This document shows, piece by piece, positions 1 to 7,570 of a stretch of 64,000 nucleotides of DNA. Position numbers and translations under genes: made by a program. The notes below the pieces were generated by a model. The model was not told the origin of the DNA, made no database searches, and saw only the letters and a program-made list of their open reading frames with translations. Origin of the DNA: Enterobacter cloacae (GTDB lineage: Bacteria; Pseudomonadota; Gammaproteobacteria; Enterobacterales; Enterobacteriaceae); the NCBI RefSeq assembly GCF_011078175.1, contig NZ_JAALCJ010000004.1, forward strand, positions 412,961 to 476,960, read 5' to 3'. The stretch's first letter is position 1. Every line of letters starts with the position of its first letter.

Positions 1-550
1 GGTTAACAACATCGGTGATGGTGCTACCGTTGGCGTTCGTCCAGACAACGGCATGCTGAGCGTTGGTGTTTCTTACCGTTTCGGTCAGCAGGAAGATGCG
101 CCAGTCGTAGCTCCAGCACCGGCTCCAGCTCCAGAAGTACAGACCAAGCACTTCACTCTGAAGTCTGACGTTCTGTTCAACTTCAACAAAGCGACTCTGA
201 AACCAGAAGGTCAGCAGGCACTGGATCAGCTGTACACCCAGCTGAGCAACCTGGATCCAAAAGACGGTTCTGTAGTGGTTCTGGGCTTCACCGACCGTAT
301 CGGTTCTGACGCTTACAACCAGGGTCTGTCTGAGAAACGTGCTCAGTCTGTAGTTGATTACCTGGTATCTAAAGGTATCCCAGCTAACAAGATCTCCCCA
401 CGTGGTATGGGCGAATCTAACCCAGTGACCGGCTCTACCTGTGACAACGTGAAACCACGCGCTGCACTGATCGACTGCCTGGCACCAGATCGTCGCGTAG
501 AGATCGAAGTTAAAGGTATCAAAGACGTTGTAACTCAGCCTGCGGCATAA
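1..550 (+). CDS. ompA: Outer membrane protein A, C-terminal part (5' end outside window)
   Basis: Only the 3' part is present; the reading frame is open from base 2 to a TAA at 548-550. The visible product starts in the last beta-strand of the eight-stranded barrel (ending [10 protein letters not shown]). A proline/alanine hinge (APAPAPAPE) follows, then the periplasmic OmpA-like domain that binds peptidoglycan non-covalently. That domain shows the peptidoglycan-binding signature around [16 protein letters not shown] and the two cysteines (STCDN and IDCLAP) that form a disulfide in E. coli OmpA. The role is outer membrane anchoring to the wall. Codon use is strongly biased to CTG, AAA, CGT and GTT, as expected of a very highly expressed gene. 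A strong terminator follows within 15 bases. Confidence 0.98.
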   Translation, partial: VNNIGDGATVGVRPDNGMLSVGVSYRFGQQEDAPVVAPAPAPAPEVQTKHFTLKSDVLFNFNKATLKPEGQQALDQLYTQLSNLDPKDGSVVVLGFTDRIGSDAYNQGLSEKRAQSVVDYLVSKGIPANKISPRGMGESNPVTGSTCDNVKPRAALIDCLAPDRRVEIEVKGIKDVVTQPAA

Positions 551-564
551 GTTATCGTCTTATA

Positions 565-591
565 AAAAAACCCCGCCATGCGGGGTTTTTT
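565..591 (+). terminator. Rho-independent terminator after ompA
   Basis: An 11-bp stem (AAAAACCCCGC with GCGGGGTTTTT) around a CAT loop runs into T residues 15 bases past the ompA stop. The A-rich left flank means it could also stop leftward transcripts coming from matP. Confidence 0.9.
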
Positions 592-615
592 ATTATCTGA
601 AGAAAGGCAAAAACG

Positions 616-1068
616 TTATTTTTTACCTAACAGTGCCTGTAGATCGTTCTTCAGCGTCGACATCTGGCTGGCATACTTCTCTTTGTGCTCGGCATCTTCA
701 ATCAGCTGCACCACTGTTTCCGACAGGGTTTTCCCGCGCCGTTGCGCAAGCCCGGCCAGACGCTGCCAGACCATAAACTCCAGGTCGATGGATTTCTTAC
801 GGGTGTGCTGATGCTCGGCATTGAAATGCCGTTTACGACGCGCACGGATAGTTTGCTTCATCCGGTTCAACAAGGCCGGATTAATGTGTTTATCAATCCA
901 GCCGTTAACCTGTACCGGTTCGTTTTCGAGGGTCAGCAACATATCCACAGCTTCTTGTGCCGCACTGGCTTCGATGTAGCAGGTGATCAGCTCCCCTTCT
1001 CGGTGCTTTTTGACCAGGTACTTCCATTTCCAGCCGCTTTCGAGGTTTTCCAGTTGTTGATATTTCAT
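616..1068 (-). CDS. matP: Macrodomain Ter protein MatP
   Basis: This 150-residue protein matches the usual MatP length. MatP is a DNA-binding protein that recognises matS sites and organises the Ter macrodomain, and it links the terminus to the divisome through ZapB. The N-terminal half is a helical bundle starting [15 protein letters not shown]. The C-terminal half (about residues 85-135) carries the ribbon-helix-helix fold, including [12 protein letters not shown] and the basic RARRKRHF segment. Its place next to ompA and divergent from ycbZ is the standard enterobacterial arrangement. The gene ends 25 bases from the ompA terminator. I did not find an obvious matS motif in this window, although my search by eye was not exhaustive. 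Confidence 0.97.
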   Translation of the reverse strand: MKYQQLENLESGWKWKYLVKKHREGELITCYIEASAAQEAVDMLLTLENEPVQVNGWIDKHINPALLNRMKQTIRARRKRHFNAEHQHTRKKSIDLEFMVWQRLAGLAQRRGKTLSETVVQLIEDAEHKEKYASQMSTLKNDLQALLGKK

Positions 1069-1254
1069 TGCGATCTCAGTGTTACCGTGTAACTCTGTTC
1101 AGAATATCAGTTTTTTGGCAATCTGCTGAAAAGAAATCATATCCTGTGAAACACAGCAAGCGATCCGCATGACGAAAACCCGAATCCTGATTGGGCAGAG
1201 TGCGCCGCTTACGGTATACTCCACGCTTTTACTTCTGACTAAAAAACATCAACT

Positions 1255-3015
1255 TTGACCATTACGAAACTTGCATGGCGTGACCTGGTTCCGGATACCG
1301 AGAGCTATCAGGAGCTGTTTGCACAGCCAGACCTCACAAAAGAACACAAATACATACTTAGCGATACACAACCGCGTTTGCATTACGCGCTGGAACAGAT
1401 GTCGTCCCCATGGGCTACATCTCCTTTCATGCTGCTCAAAGCCCCGGAAGAAGCCGAGTATCTGACGCTTCTCGGTGATGCCATGCGCCAGTTGCAGCCA
1501 AAAACGAACGCCGTTTTTGGTGGTCAGTATCATATTGCCGGACGTGACGTGACGTACGAACCTGCCACGCAGCCAGACGGACTGTTCGCTGCAAAAGGCG
1601 AGGTGATCACCGCCAACTGGGTGGAAGCAGAACAGCTGTTCGGCTGCCTTCGTCAGTTCAATGGCGATGTATCACTGCAACCGGGGCTGGTACACCGAGC
1701 GAATGGCGGCGTGTTGCTCATCTCCCTTCGCACCCTGCTCGCACAGCCTCTGCTGTGGATGCGCCTGAAAATGGTGGTGACGCAGCAACGTTTCGACTGG
1801 GTAGGCTACGACGATTCGCGTCCGCTGCCTGTTTCCATTCCGTCTATGCCGCTGTCGCTGACCGTCGTGCTGACGGGTGACCGTGAATCTCTGGCGGATT
1901 TCCAGGAAATGGAGCCAGAACTCGCGGAGCAGGCGGTTTACAGCGAATTTGAAGACAATATTCAGATCGCCGATGCGGATGACATGGCGCAGTGGTGTCA
2001 GTGGGTTATGGCCGTGGCGGAACGTTTCTCGCTCCCTTCCCCTGCGGAGGATGCGTGGCCTGGCTTAATTCGCGAAGCCGTACGCTACACTGGCGATCAG
2101 GAAACCCTGCCGCTCTGCCCGCTCTGGATCGGTAAACAGCTGCGTGAAGTGGGCGTTATCTGCGGCAACGGTCCGTTTACCGGTGAGCAGCTTAGCCAGA
2201 TGCTGGCCCAGCGTGAATGGCGTGAAGGTTATCTTGCTGACCGTATGCAGGATGAAATTCTGCTGGAACAGATTCTGGTGGAGACCGAAGGCGAACGTAT
2301 CGGGCAAATCAACGCCTTGTCCGTCATCGAGTTCCCCGGACACCCGCGCGCCTTTGGCGAGCCTTCCCGCATCAGCTGTGTCGTGCACATTGGCGACGGC
2401 GAATTTACCGATATTGAACGCAAGGCCGAACTGGGCGGAAACATTCATGCCAAAGGCATGATGATCATGCAGGCATTCCTGATGTCTGAACTTCAGCTGG
2501 AGCAGCAGATCCCCTTCTCTGCCTCGTTGACCTTTGAACAGTCCTACAGTGAAGTCGACGGCGACAGCGCCTCAATGGCGGAGCTGTGTGCCGTGATCAG
2601 CGCGCTTGCGGACGTGCCGATTAATCAGAATATAGCGATTACCGGGTCCGTGGACCAGTTTGGTCGTGCCCAACCGGTGGGTGGACTGAATGAGAAAATC
2701 GAAGGCTTCTTCGCTATCTGCCAGCAGCGCGGTTTAAACGGTAAACAGGGCGTGATTATTCCGGCGCCTAACGCTCGCCATTTGAGCCTGAGCCAGGCGA
2801 TTCTGGATGCGGTTGAGCAGGAACAATTCACCGTCTGGGCCATCGAAGGGGTTGAGGATGCACTACCCTTACTGACGAACCTAGTCTGGGACGGCGAAGG
2901 CCAGACAACCCTGATGCAGACCATTCAGGAACGTATAGCTCAGGCGACACAGCAGGATGCTCGTCATCGTTATCCGTGGCCGTTACGCTGGTTAAGTTGG
3001 TTTAGTGCGAACTGA
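1255..3015 (+). CDS. ycbZ: Lon-like protease family protein YcbZ (LonH)
   Basis: This is a 586-residue relative of the Lon protease with a TTG start; the product [15 protein letters not shown] matches the E. coli YcbZ N terminus, which also uses TTG. The C-terminal third is a Lon protease domain with a Ser-Lys dyad: Ser438 in the GDSAS motif and Lys481 in GGLNEKIEG. In the N-terminal part I cannot see an intact Walker A motif. The segment [11 protein letters not shown] sits where the P-loop would be, and [13 protein letters not shown] resembles a Walker B strand that has lost its acidic residues. The protein is therefore probably a Lon-type peptidase with a degenerate AAA module; its substrates are unknown. 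It lies divergent from matP and just upstream of fabA, and its stop codon lies inside the fabA control region. Confidence 0.93.
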   Translation: MTITKLAWRDLVPDTESYQELFAQPDLTKEHKYILSDTQPRLHYALEQMSSPWATSPFMLLKAPEEAEYLTLLGDAMRQLQPKTNAVFGGQYHIAGRDVTYEPATQPDGLFAAKGEVITANWVEAEQLFGCLRQFNGDVSLQPGLVHRANGGVLLISLRTLLAQPLLWMRLKMVVTQQRFDWVGYDDSRPLPVSIPSMPLSLTVVLTGDRESLADFQEMEPELAEQAVYSEFEDNIQIADADDMAQWCQWVMAVAERFSLPSPAEDAWPGLIREAVRYTGDQETLPLCPLWIGKQLREVGVICGNGPFTGEQLSQMLAQREWREGYLADRMQDEILLEQILVETEGERIGQINALSVIEFPGHPRAFGEPSRISCVVHIGDGEFTDIERKAELGGNIHAKGMMIMQAFLMSELQLEQQIPFSASLTFEQSYSEVDGDSASMAELCAVISALADVPINQNIAITGSVDQFGRAQPVGGLNEKIEGFFAICQQRGLNGKQGVIIPAPNARHLSLSQAILDAVEQEQFTVWAIEGVEDALPLLTNLVWDGEGQTTLMQTIQERIAQATQQDARHRYPWPLRWLSWFSAN

Positions 3016-3026
3016 TCGGACTTGTT
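3010..3026 (+). promoter_or_regulatory. FadR operator upstream of fabA
   Basis: The 17-mer AACTGATCGGACTTGTT fits the FadR consensus, and to my recollection it is identical to the E. coli fabA site. FadR bound around position -40 activates fabA and releases when long-chain acyl-CoA is present. Here it overlaps the proposed -35 element and the ycbZ stop codon (3013-3015). Confidence 0.85.
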
Positions 3027-3057
3027 CAGCGTACACGTGTTAGCTATCCTGCGTGCT
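3022..3057 (+). promoter_or_regulatory. fabA promoter
   Basis: The proposed -35 is TTGTTC (3022-3027) and the -10 is TATCCT (3045-3050), separated by 17 bases. This places the transcription start near 3057 and gives a leader of about 27 bases. The spacing to the FadR site agrees with activation from about -40. Confidence 0.7.
3028..3045 (+). promoter_or_regulatory. Candidate FabR operator between the -35 and -10 of fabA
   Basis: The imperfect palindrome AGCGTACACGTGTTAGCT resembles the FabR sites of fabA and fabB (AGCGTACA-type half sites). FabR represses unsaturated fatty acid synthesis. The location inside the promoter spacer fits repression. Confidence 0.7.
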
Positions 3058-3083
3058 TCACTAAAATAAGGCTTACTGAGAAC

Positions 3084-3602
3084 ATGGTAGATAAACGCGA
3101 ATCCTATACTAAAGAAGACCTTCTTGCCTCTGGTCGCGGTGAACTGTTTGGCGCGAAAGGCCCACAGTTACCGGCCCCAAATATGCTGATGATGGACCGT
3201 GTCGTGAAAATGACCGAAACCGGCGGCAACTTTGATAAGGGTTACGTAGAAGCAGAACTCGATATCAACCCGGACCTGTGGTTCTTCGGTTGTCACTTTA
3301 TTGGCGATCCGGTAATGCCTGGCTGTCTGGGCCTCGATGCCATGTGGCAGCTGGTTGGCTTCTATCTGGGCTGGCTTGGCGGTGAAGGCAAAGGCCGTGC
3401 GCTGGGCGTCGGCGAAGTGAAATTCACCGGTCAGGTTCTGCCTACCGCGAAGAAAGTCACCTACCGTATCCATTTCAAACGCATCGTTAACCGTCGCCTG
3501 ATTATGGGCCTGGCGGACGGTGAAGTGCTGGTAGATGGTCGTCTGATCTATACCGCGAACGACCTTAAAGTGGGTCTGTTCCAGGATACCTCTGCTTTCT
3601 GA
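3084..3602 (+). CDS. fabA: 3-hydroxydecanoyl-ACP dehydratase/isomerase FabA
   Basis: FabA is a 172-residue hot-dog-fold enzyme that dehydrates 3-hydroxydecanoyl-ACP and isomerises trans-2- to cis-3-decenoyl-ACP. This is the branch point to unsaturated fatty acids. The catalytic histidine is His71 in FGCHFIGDP and the acid is Asp85 in [10 protein letters not shown] (counting Met1). The length and N terminus ([10 protein letters not shown]) equal those of E. coli FabA. It is transcribed alone from a promoter carrying FadR and FabR sites and ends at a strong hairpin. Loss of function would make the cell an unsaturated fatty acid auxotroph. Confidence 0.99.
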   Translation: MVDKRESYTKEDLLASGRGELFGAKGPQLPAPNMLMMDRVVKMTETGGNFDKGYVEAELDINPDLWFFGCHFIGDPVMPGCLGLDAMWQLVGFYLGWLGGEGKGRALGVGEVKFTGQVLPTAKKVTYRIHFKRIVNRRLIMGLADGEVLVDGRLIYTANDLKVGLFQDTSAF

Positions 3603-3631
3603 TAAGCGCTTTTAGCCCCCTCCAGAAAGGC

Positions 3632-3661
3632 GAAACCTCCGCATTGCGGAGGTTTCTTTTT
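3632..3661 (+). terminator. Rho-independent terminator after fabA
   Basis: An 11-bp perfect stem (GAAACCTCCGC / GCGGAGGTTTC) with an ATT loop is followed by a run of T. It lies 30 bases after the fabA stop and just before the convergent rmf stop codon. Confidence 0.9.
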
Positions 3662-3673
3662 AAAGAGACGGTA

Positions 3674-3841
3674 TCAAGCAAGTACTGCCCTGTCTCCGAT
3701 GGCTTCTCGCCAGCCCCCTAGCCATTGGGACCTTTGATTCAGGGCCTGATAGGGACACATTTCTTTAGAACGTCCGGCGATGCCAGCCTGATAACCACGT
3801 TGATGAGCCCTTTCCAGGCGATCTCGTTTCTGTCTCTTCAT
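3674..3841 (-). CDS. rmf: Ribosome modulation factor RMF
   Basis: This 55-codon frame starts with the ATG at 3841 and ends with TGA at 3674-3676. The product begins MKRQKRDRLERAHQRGYQAG and contains the family motifs GRSKEMCPYQ and WLGGWREA; only a few residues near the C terminus differ from E. coli RMF. RMF binds the 30S subunit in stationary phase and dimerises 70S ribosomes into inactive 100S particles. A Shine-Dalgarno-like GAGG lies just upstream (AACGAGGC-ATG). The position, convergent with fabA and beyond pqiC, is the conserved one. It is short enough to be missed by gene finders with a 60-codon cut-off. Confidence 0.97.
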   Translation of the reverse strand: MKRQKRDRLERAHQRGYQAGIAGRSKEMCPYQALNQRSQWLGGWREAIGDRAVLA

Positions 3842-3904
3842 GCCTCGTTTCCCTCATTCTTTTGTCTGGTGGAAAGAAAACAGTGGTTGCAATATGTGCA
3901 AGCA

Positions 3905-3940
3905 CAGTTAACGAATACCCCGAATCGACGTCAGCGTCAA
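3905..3940 (-). promoter_or_regulatory. Possible rmf promoter
   Basis: On the minus strand a TTGACG (3935-3940) and a weak TATTCG (3912-3917) are separated by 17 bases. This would start transcription near 3905 and give a leader of about 64 bases. The -10 is poor, so the assignment is tentative. Between this point and the pqiC terminator I see nothing else. Confidence 0.35.
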
Positions 3941-4040
3941 CGTTCAAAATTCATACGGGTGTCATATTTGTGAGCTACATGGAAGATCGTTTGTACAAAA
4001 AATGTGACGCGGGACAAGTAACAACCTGAACGCAAAACGA

Positions 4041-4079
4041 AAAAAAAGCCGCAATCAGCCAGAAGCTGAGTGCGGCTTT
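4041..4079 (-). terminator. Rho-independent terminator after pqiC
   Basis: Read leftward, a long stem (AAGCCGCA ... TGCGGCTT with an inner CTCAGC/GCTGAT pairing) is followed by a run of seven or more T. It lies 17 bases past the pqiC stop and closes the rlmKL-uup-pqiABC unit. Confidence 0.88.
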
Positions 4080-4095
4080 CGTCGATGAATTTTAC

Positions 4096-4662
4096 TTATG
4101 GCAGCCGGGAAATCTCTCTTGCGATAGCAGCCGACTCCTGTGCCCACCCCTGCGCAAGCACTTTCACCATGTCGTCATAGCCATCTTTCTGCTGCTTCAG
4201 TTCCAGATGGAAAGGACGCTTAATCAGCTGACCCTGGTGATTCAGCAGCCATTCCCCGCTGATAACAACGGCACCATCATAGCGGCCATGGAATCCCGTC
4301 ACGTTAACATTCAGGGTGTCCTGATCGCTTCCCAGAGGCTGCGAGGCGACTACCCAACCAGGGAGCTGGCTGCTCAGATTCGCCACCAGCGTATTGCGTA
4401 GCTGCTGATCCAGCGGGCTGGCCCACAGGTTATTGTTGGCGATAACGTACTGCACATCGCTGGTCTGGTAGACCACCCCGTTGCCCGCCAGATAATCTGG
4501 TACGGCAACCTGTTCAACCCACAGCAGACGGCTGCCCTGCGAGGCGCTGCTCTGCGCACCGGACTGGGCGCTTAACGGCAGCTGGTAGTAGCTTTTGTTA
4601 TCGCTTCCAGAGCTACAGGCCGTTAATACCAGCGCGCCTGCGATGATTAGCCATTTTTTCAT
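4096..4662 (-). CDS. pqiC: Outer membrane lipoprotein PqiC (YmbA)
   Basis: PqiC is a 188-residue lipoprotein with a signal peptide ending in the lipobox LTAC; the lipidated residue is Cys16. The mature part is the ABC-type transport auxiliary domain (older DUF330) seen in MCE-associated lipoproteins. PqiC sits in the outer membrane and receives the periplasm-spanning PqiB tube, completing a proposed lipid conduit between the membranes. The start overlaps the pqiB stop as ATGA, so the two genes are probably translationally coupled. The downstream terminator marks the end of the operon. Confidence 0.95.
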   Translation of the reverse strand: MKKWLIIAGALVLTACSSGSDNKSYYQLPLSAQSGAQSSASQGSRLLWVEQVAVPDYLAGNGVVYQTSDVQYVIANNNLWASPLDQQLRNTLVANLSSQLPGWVVASQPLGSDQDTLNVNVTGFHGRYDGAVVISGEWLLNHQGQLIKRPFHLELKQQKDGYDDMVKVLAQGWAQESAAIAREISRLP

Positions 4663-6299
4663 TGTTTCGCCCTCTTAGGCTCAGGATCCTTTTTGTCTTT
4701 CGCTTCAAATACCAGCGCGTTGCTCTTTTCATTGAGCGTTTTCAGAACGGGCTGTAGCTCGCGTAAAACCTGATCAAGACGTTGCATATCCGCCACCATC
4801 TTGTTGTAGGCCGCTGAACCCGGCTGGAAGCCCTGCATACTGCGATTCAGTTCGCGCAGCGTTTTCTGCATATCCTGCGGCAGCTGCTGCATGGACTGGT
4901 TGGCAGTGATCTTGTTGATATTATCCAGCGTGGTTTGCAGACGTTGCATCGTCGCCTGGCTCTGACGCAGTGACCCTGTCGCAGCCTCAAGCATTGGATT
5001 TAGCGGCAGATTGTTGATCTTATCCAGCGTTTCCATCAGGCGCTGTTGGATCTGCGCCAGGCCACTGCTGACCGTAGGAATGATTTTGTAGCCGCCAAAT
5101 TCACGGATCCCCGTCATTGGTGGCGCTTTTGGATAGAAGTCCATATCGACATACAACGCCCCTGTGACCAGGTTGCCGGTTTTCAGCGAGCCGCGCAGAC
5201 CGCGATTCATCAGATCGCTGATATGATCTCCAATATCCTGATCCTGACCAATCTGGTTTATCAAACGCTCAGGCTCAATGCGGATCAGCACCGGAATACG
5301 ATAATCATCATCAAGCATCTGCTTAAGTCCCGGAACAAAGTAAGGCACTTGTCCCACTGTCCCCAGACGGATACCGCGGAACTCAACTGGCGCCCCTGGC
5401 TGCAAGCCGCGTACTGAGTCCTTAAAGAACATCAGGTAGTCGATGTGATCGGTATAGAGTGCATCCTGAATGCTTTTTTGATCGTCAAACAGTCTGAAGG
5501 CGGTTTTCTCCGCCACCGGTTGTCCCAGATCCATGCCTTCCGGCACGTCAAAACTGACGCCTCCACCAAACAGCGTGGTGAGGGAGCCCATCTCAACGCG
5601 CATCCCCGCAGAGGTGAGATCTACCGCGATCCCGCTGTCTTTCCAGAAACGAACGTTGCTTGTCACCAGGCGGTCATTAGGCGCATTGATAAAAAGCTGA
5701 TAGCTGATGGTCCGTTTTTGCGGATCGAAGGTGCTGGTTTCAACCGAACCGACGCGATACCCACGGAACAGCACCGGATCGCCCGGCGTGAGCTGGCCCG
5801 CTTTTTTGCTGTCCAGAATAACGCGGATCCCTTTTGCATCCGGCGGCGCAAGCGGCGGTGAATCCAGCAGCTGATAGTTTGCTGGCTGGACGCCTTTGTT
5901 GCCGGGCTGGAGTTCAATGTAAGCCCCTGACAGCAACGTCCCTAATCCGCTTATCCCCTCTCTACCGACCTGCGGTTTTACTACCCAAAAAACGGAATCT
6001 TCATGGAGCAGTTTTTCCATGCCGGCATTCAGGCGGGCCTTGATTTCAACATGCGTCAAATCATCCGTCAGGGTCGCGCTTTCCACGACACCCACATCCA
6101 CGCTACGGCTCTTGATGGTGGTTTTCCCCCCCTCAATCCCCTCTGCGTTGGTGGTAATTAGCGTGACTTCCGGTCCCTGATGGCTGTAATGATAAAACAG
6201 GATCCATGCACCGATCAGCGCGGTCACGATGGGGAAAATCCACACCGGCGACCAGTTTCTGACCTTCTGCACTTTAGCCTCTCCACTCTTATTTTCCAT
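4659..6299 (-). CDS. pqiB: Intermembrane lipid transport protein PqiB
   Basis: PqiB is a 546-residue MCE protein that forms a hollow tube across the periplasm for lipid movement. One transmembrane helix is near the N terminus (PVWIFPIVTALIGAWILFY). Three MCE domains follow, starting near residues 40, 155 and 285, and each contains the LFRGYRVG or EFRGIRLG type of strand. The C-terminal region (about 440-535) is a long alpha-helical/coiled-coil needle. The ATG at 6299 was chosen over one 36 bases upstream. It gives the E. coli length, and a purine-rich GAGGAAGAG just before the pqiA stop serves as its ribosome site. The gap to pqiA is 4 bases. Confidence 0.97.
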   Translation of the reverse strand: MENKSGEAKVQKVRNWSPVWIFPIVTALIGAWILFYHYSHQGPEVTLITTNAEGIEGGKTTIKSRSVDVGVVESATLTDDLTHVEIKARLNAGMEKLLHEDSVFWVVKPQVGREGISGLGTLLSGAYIELQPGNKGVQPANYQLLDSPPLAPPDAKGIRVILDSKKAGQLTPGDPVLFRGYRVGSVETSTFDPQKRTISYQLFINAPNDRLVTSNVRFWKDSGIAVDLTSAGMRVEMGSLTTLFGGGVSFDVPEGMDLGQPVAEKTAFRLFDDQKSIQDALYTDHIDYLMFFKDSVRGLQPGAPVEFRGIRLGTVGQVPYFVPGLKQMLDDDYRIPVLIRIEPERLINQIGQDQDIGDHISDLMNRGLRGSLKTGNLVTGALYVDMDFYPKAPPMTGIREFGGYKIIPTVSSGLAQIQQRLMETLDKINNLPLNPMLEAATGSLRQSQATMQRLQTTLDNINKITANQSMQQLPQDMQKTLRELNRSMQGFQPGSAAYNKMVADMQRLDQVLRELQPVLKTLNEKSNALVFEAKDKKDPEPKRAKQ

Positions 6300-6303
6300 G
6301 CTC

Positions 6304-7557
6304 TTACTCTTCCTCATGGCTTGAATCGGGCTCACGATCCCACGATAAACGAGGGTCGAAGGTCATGGCCGCAAACATGGTCATAATGACGACCAGCGCA
6401 AACATCAGCGCTCCCATCGCGGGATAAATACTCATCAGCCCCCCCATGCGCACCAGCGCTGAGAGAACCGCAATCACGAACACGTCAATCATCGACCAGC
6501 GGCCAACAAATTCCACGACCTCATAAATCAGATGCATGCGCTCGCTGTCTCGCTTACCGTGTCCTTTTGCATCCCAGCAAAGCCAGGCAATGGCAATCAT
6601 CTTTAAGGTCGGAACCATAATACTGGCGAGGAATATGACGCCTGCTACAGGGTAAGACCCCTCGCTCCACAGCAAAATCACCCCGGCCAGTATGGTCGAG
6701 GGCATTCTGTCGCCGAGCAGATCGGTGATCATGATCGGCAAGATATTGGCGGGCAGATAGAGCATGACAGAGGTCACCAGCAGCGCCATGGTCCATTGCA
6801 GGCTATTTTTACGCCGGACGTGACCTTTTGTTTCACAGCGCGGACACACCTCAACATCCGCGGGCAGCACGGCGGTGCAGCACGAGCAGGAGCGAAGCCC
6901 CTGACGGATACCCGGTACGCCCACCTTTACCGTCTGCGAGAGCGTCGGCGCCGGGGCAATATCGTCCCAGGCCCAGCGTCGGTCAACGCACTGGAACGCG
7001 CGCAGTTGTAGCACGCAGTACAGACACCACGGAATAAAGCTGCTGCCAATCCCCACATCGCCGTAGGCCATCAGCTTCACGAAGCTGACCAGAATACCCG
7101 CGAGAAAAATTTCCGCCATCCCCCAGCTTTTCAGCTGGAACAGGATCCGCGCGAGCTTGATTTTAAGGACAGTGGGCATCCTGACGCGGTTGACCAGCAG
7201 CAGAATGACGACCAGGCAAAAAGCCGGAACGATCTGCACGAAAAGAAGAAAGAAGGTGCCAAGGCTGGCGTAATCTTCCGAGAACATCACGCCTGGAATT
7301 TCCAGTAAATCCACCTGGCTGGTCATCCCGCCCACTTTCATATAGATGAAAGGGAAGAGATTGGAGAGCAGTAACATGAATAAGGCTGCCAGCGCATAAG
7401 CAGTAGGACGCTGCCTTGGCGCGTCCCACTCGGTCGTCAGCGTAGCGCCGCAGCGCGGGCAGGCAGCCTTATGTCCGTGACCAAGCTCTGGCAACGCCAC
7501 GAGCATATCGCATTGCGAGCATAATATATGCCGATCGGCATGGTGCTGGTCACACAT
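6304..7557 (-). CDS. pqiA: Inner membrane protein PqiA
   Basis: PqiA is a 417-residue polytopic inner membrane protein and the partner of PqiB. It has two homologous halves. Each half starts with a zinc-ribbon-like pair of CxxC motifs (CSQCDM with CPRCGAT; CSCCTA with CPRCET) and is followed by four predicted transmembrane helices. The second half holds the conserved LPANILPIM and the MVPTLKMIAI segment. In E. coli the operon is induced by superoxide generators through SoxRS. Here no separate promoter can be read, because uup lies only 13 bases upstream. The length equals that of the K-12 protein. Confidence 0.97.
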   Translation of the reverse strand: MCDQHHADRHILCSQCDMLVALPELGHGHKAACPRCGATLTTEWDAPRQRPTAYALAALFMLLLSNLFPFIYMKVGGMTSQVDLLEIPGVMFSEDYASLGTFFLLFVQIVPAFCLVVILLLVNRVRMPTVLKIKLARILFQLKSWGMAEIFLAGILVSFVKLMAYGDVGIGSSFIPWCLYCVLQLRAFQCVDRRWAWDDIAPAPTLSQTVKVGVPGIRQGLRSCSCCTAVLPADVEVCPRCETKGHVRRKNSLQWTMALLVTSVMLYLPANILPIMITDLLGDRMPSTILAGVILLWSEGSYPVAGVIFLASIMVPTLKMIAIAWLCWDAKGHGKRDSERMHLIYEVVEFVGRWSMIDVFVIAVLSALVRMGGLMSIYPAMGALMFALVVIMTMFAAMTFDPRLSWDREPDSSHEEE

Positions 7558-7570
7558 AGATTATCCCTGT

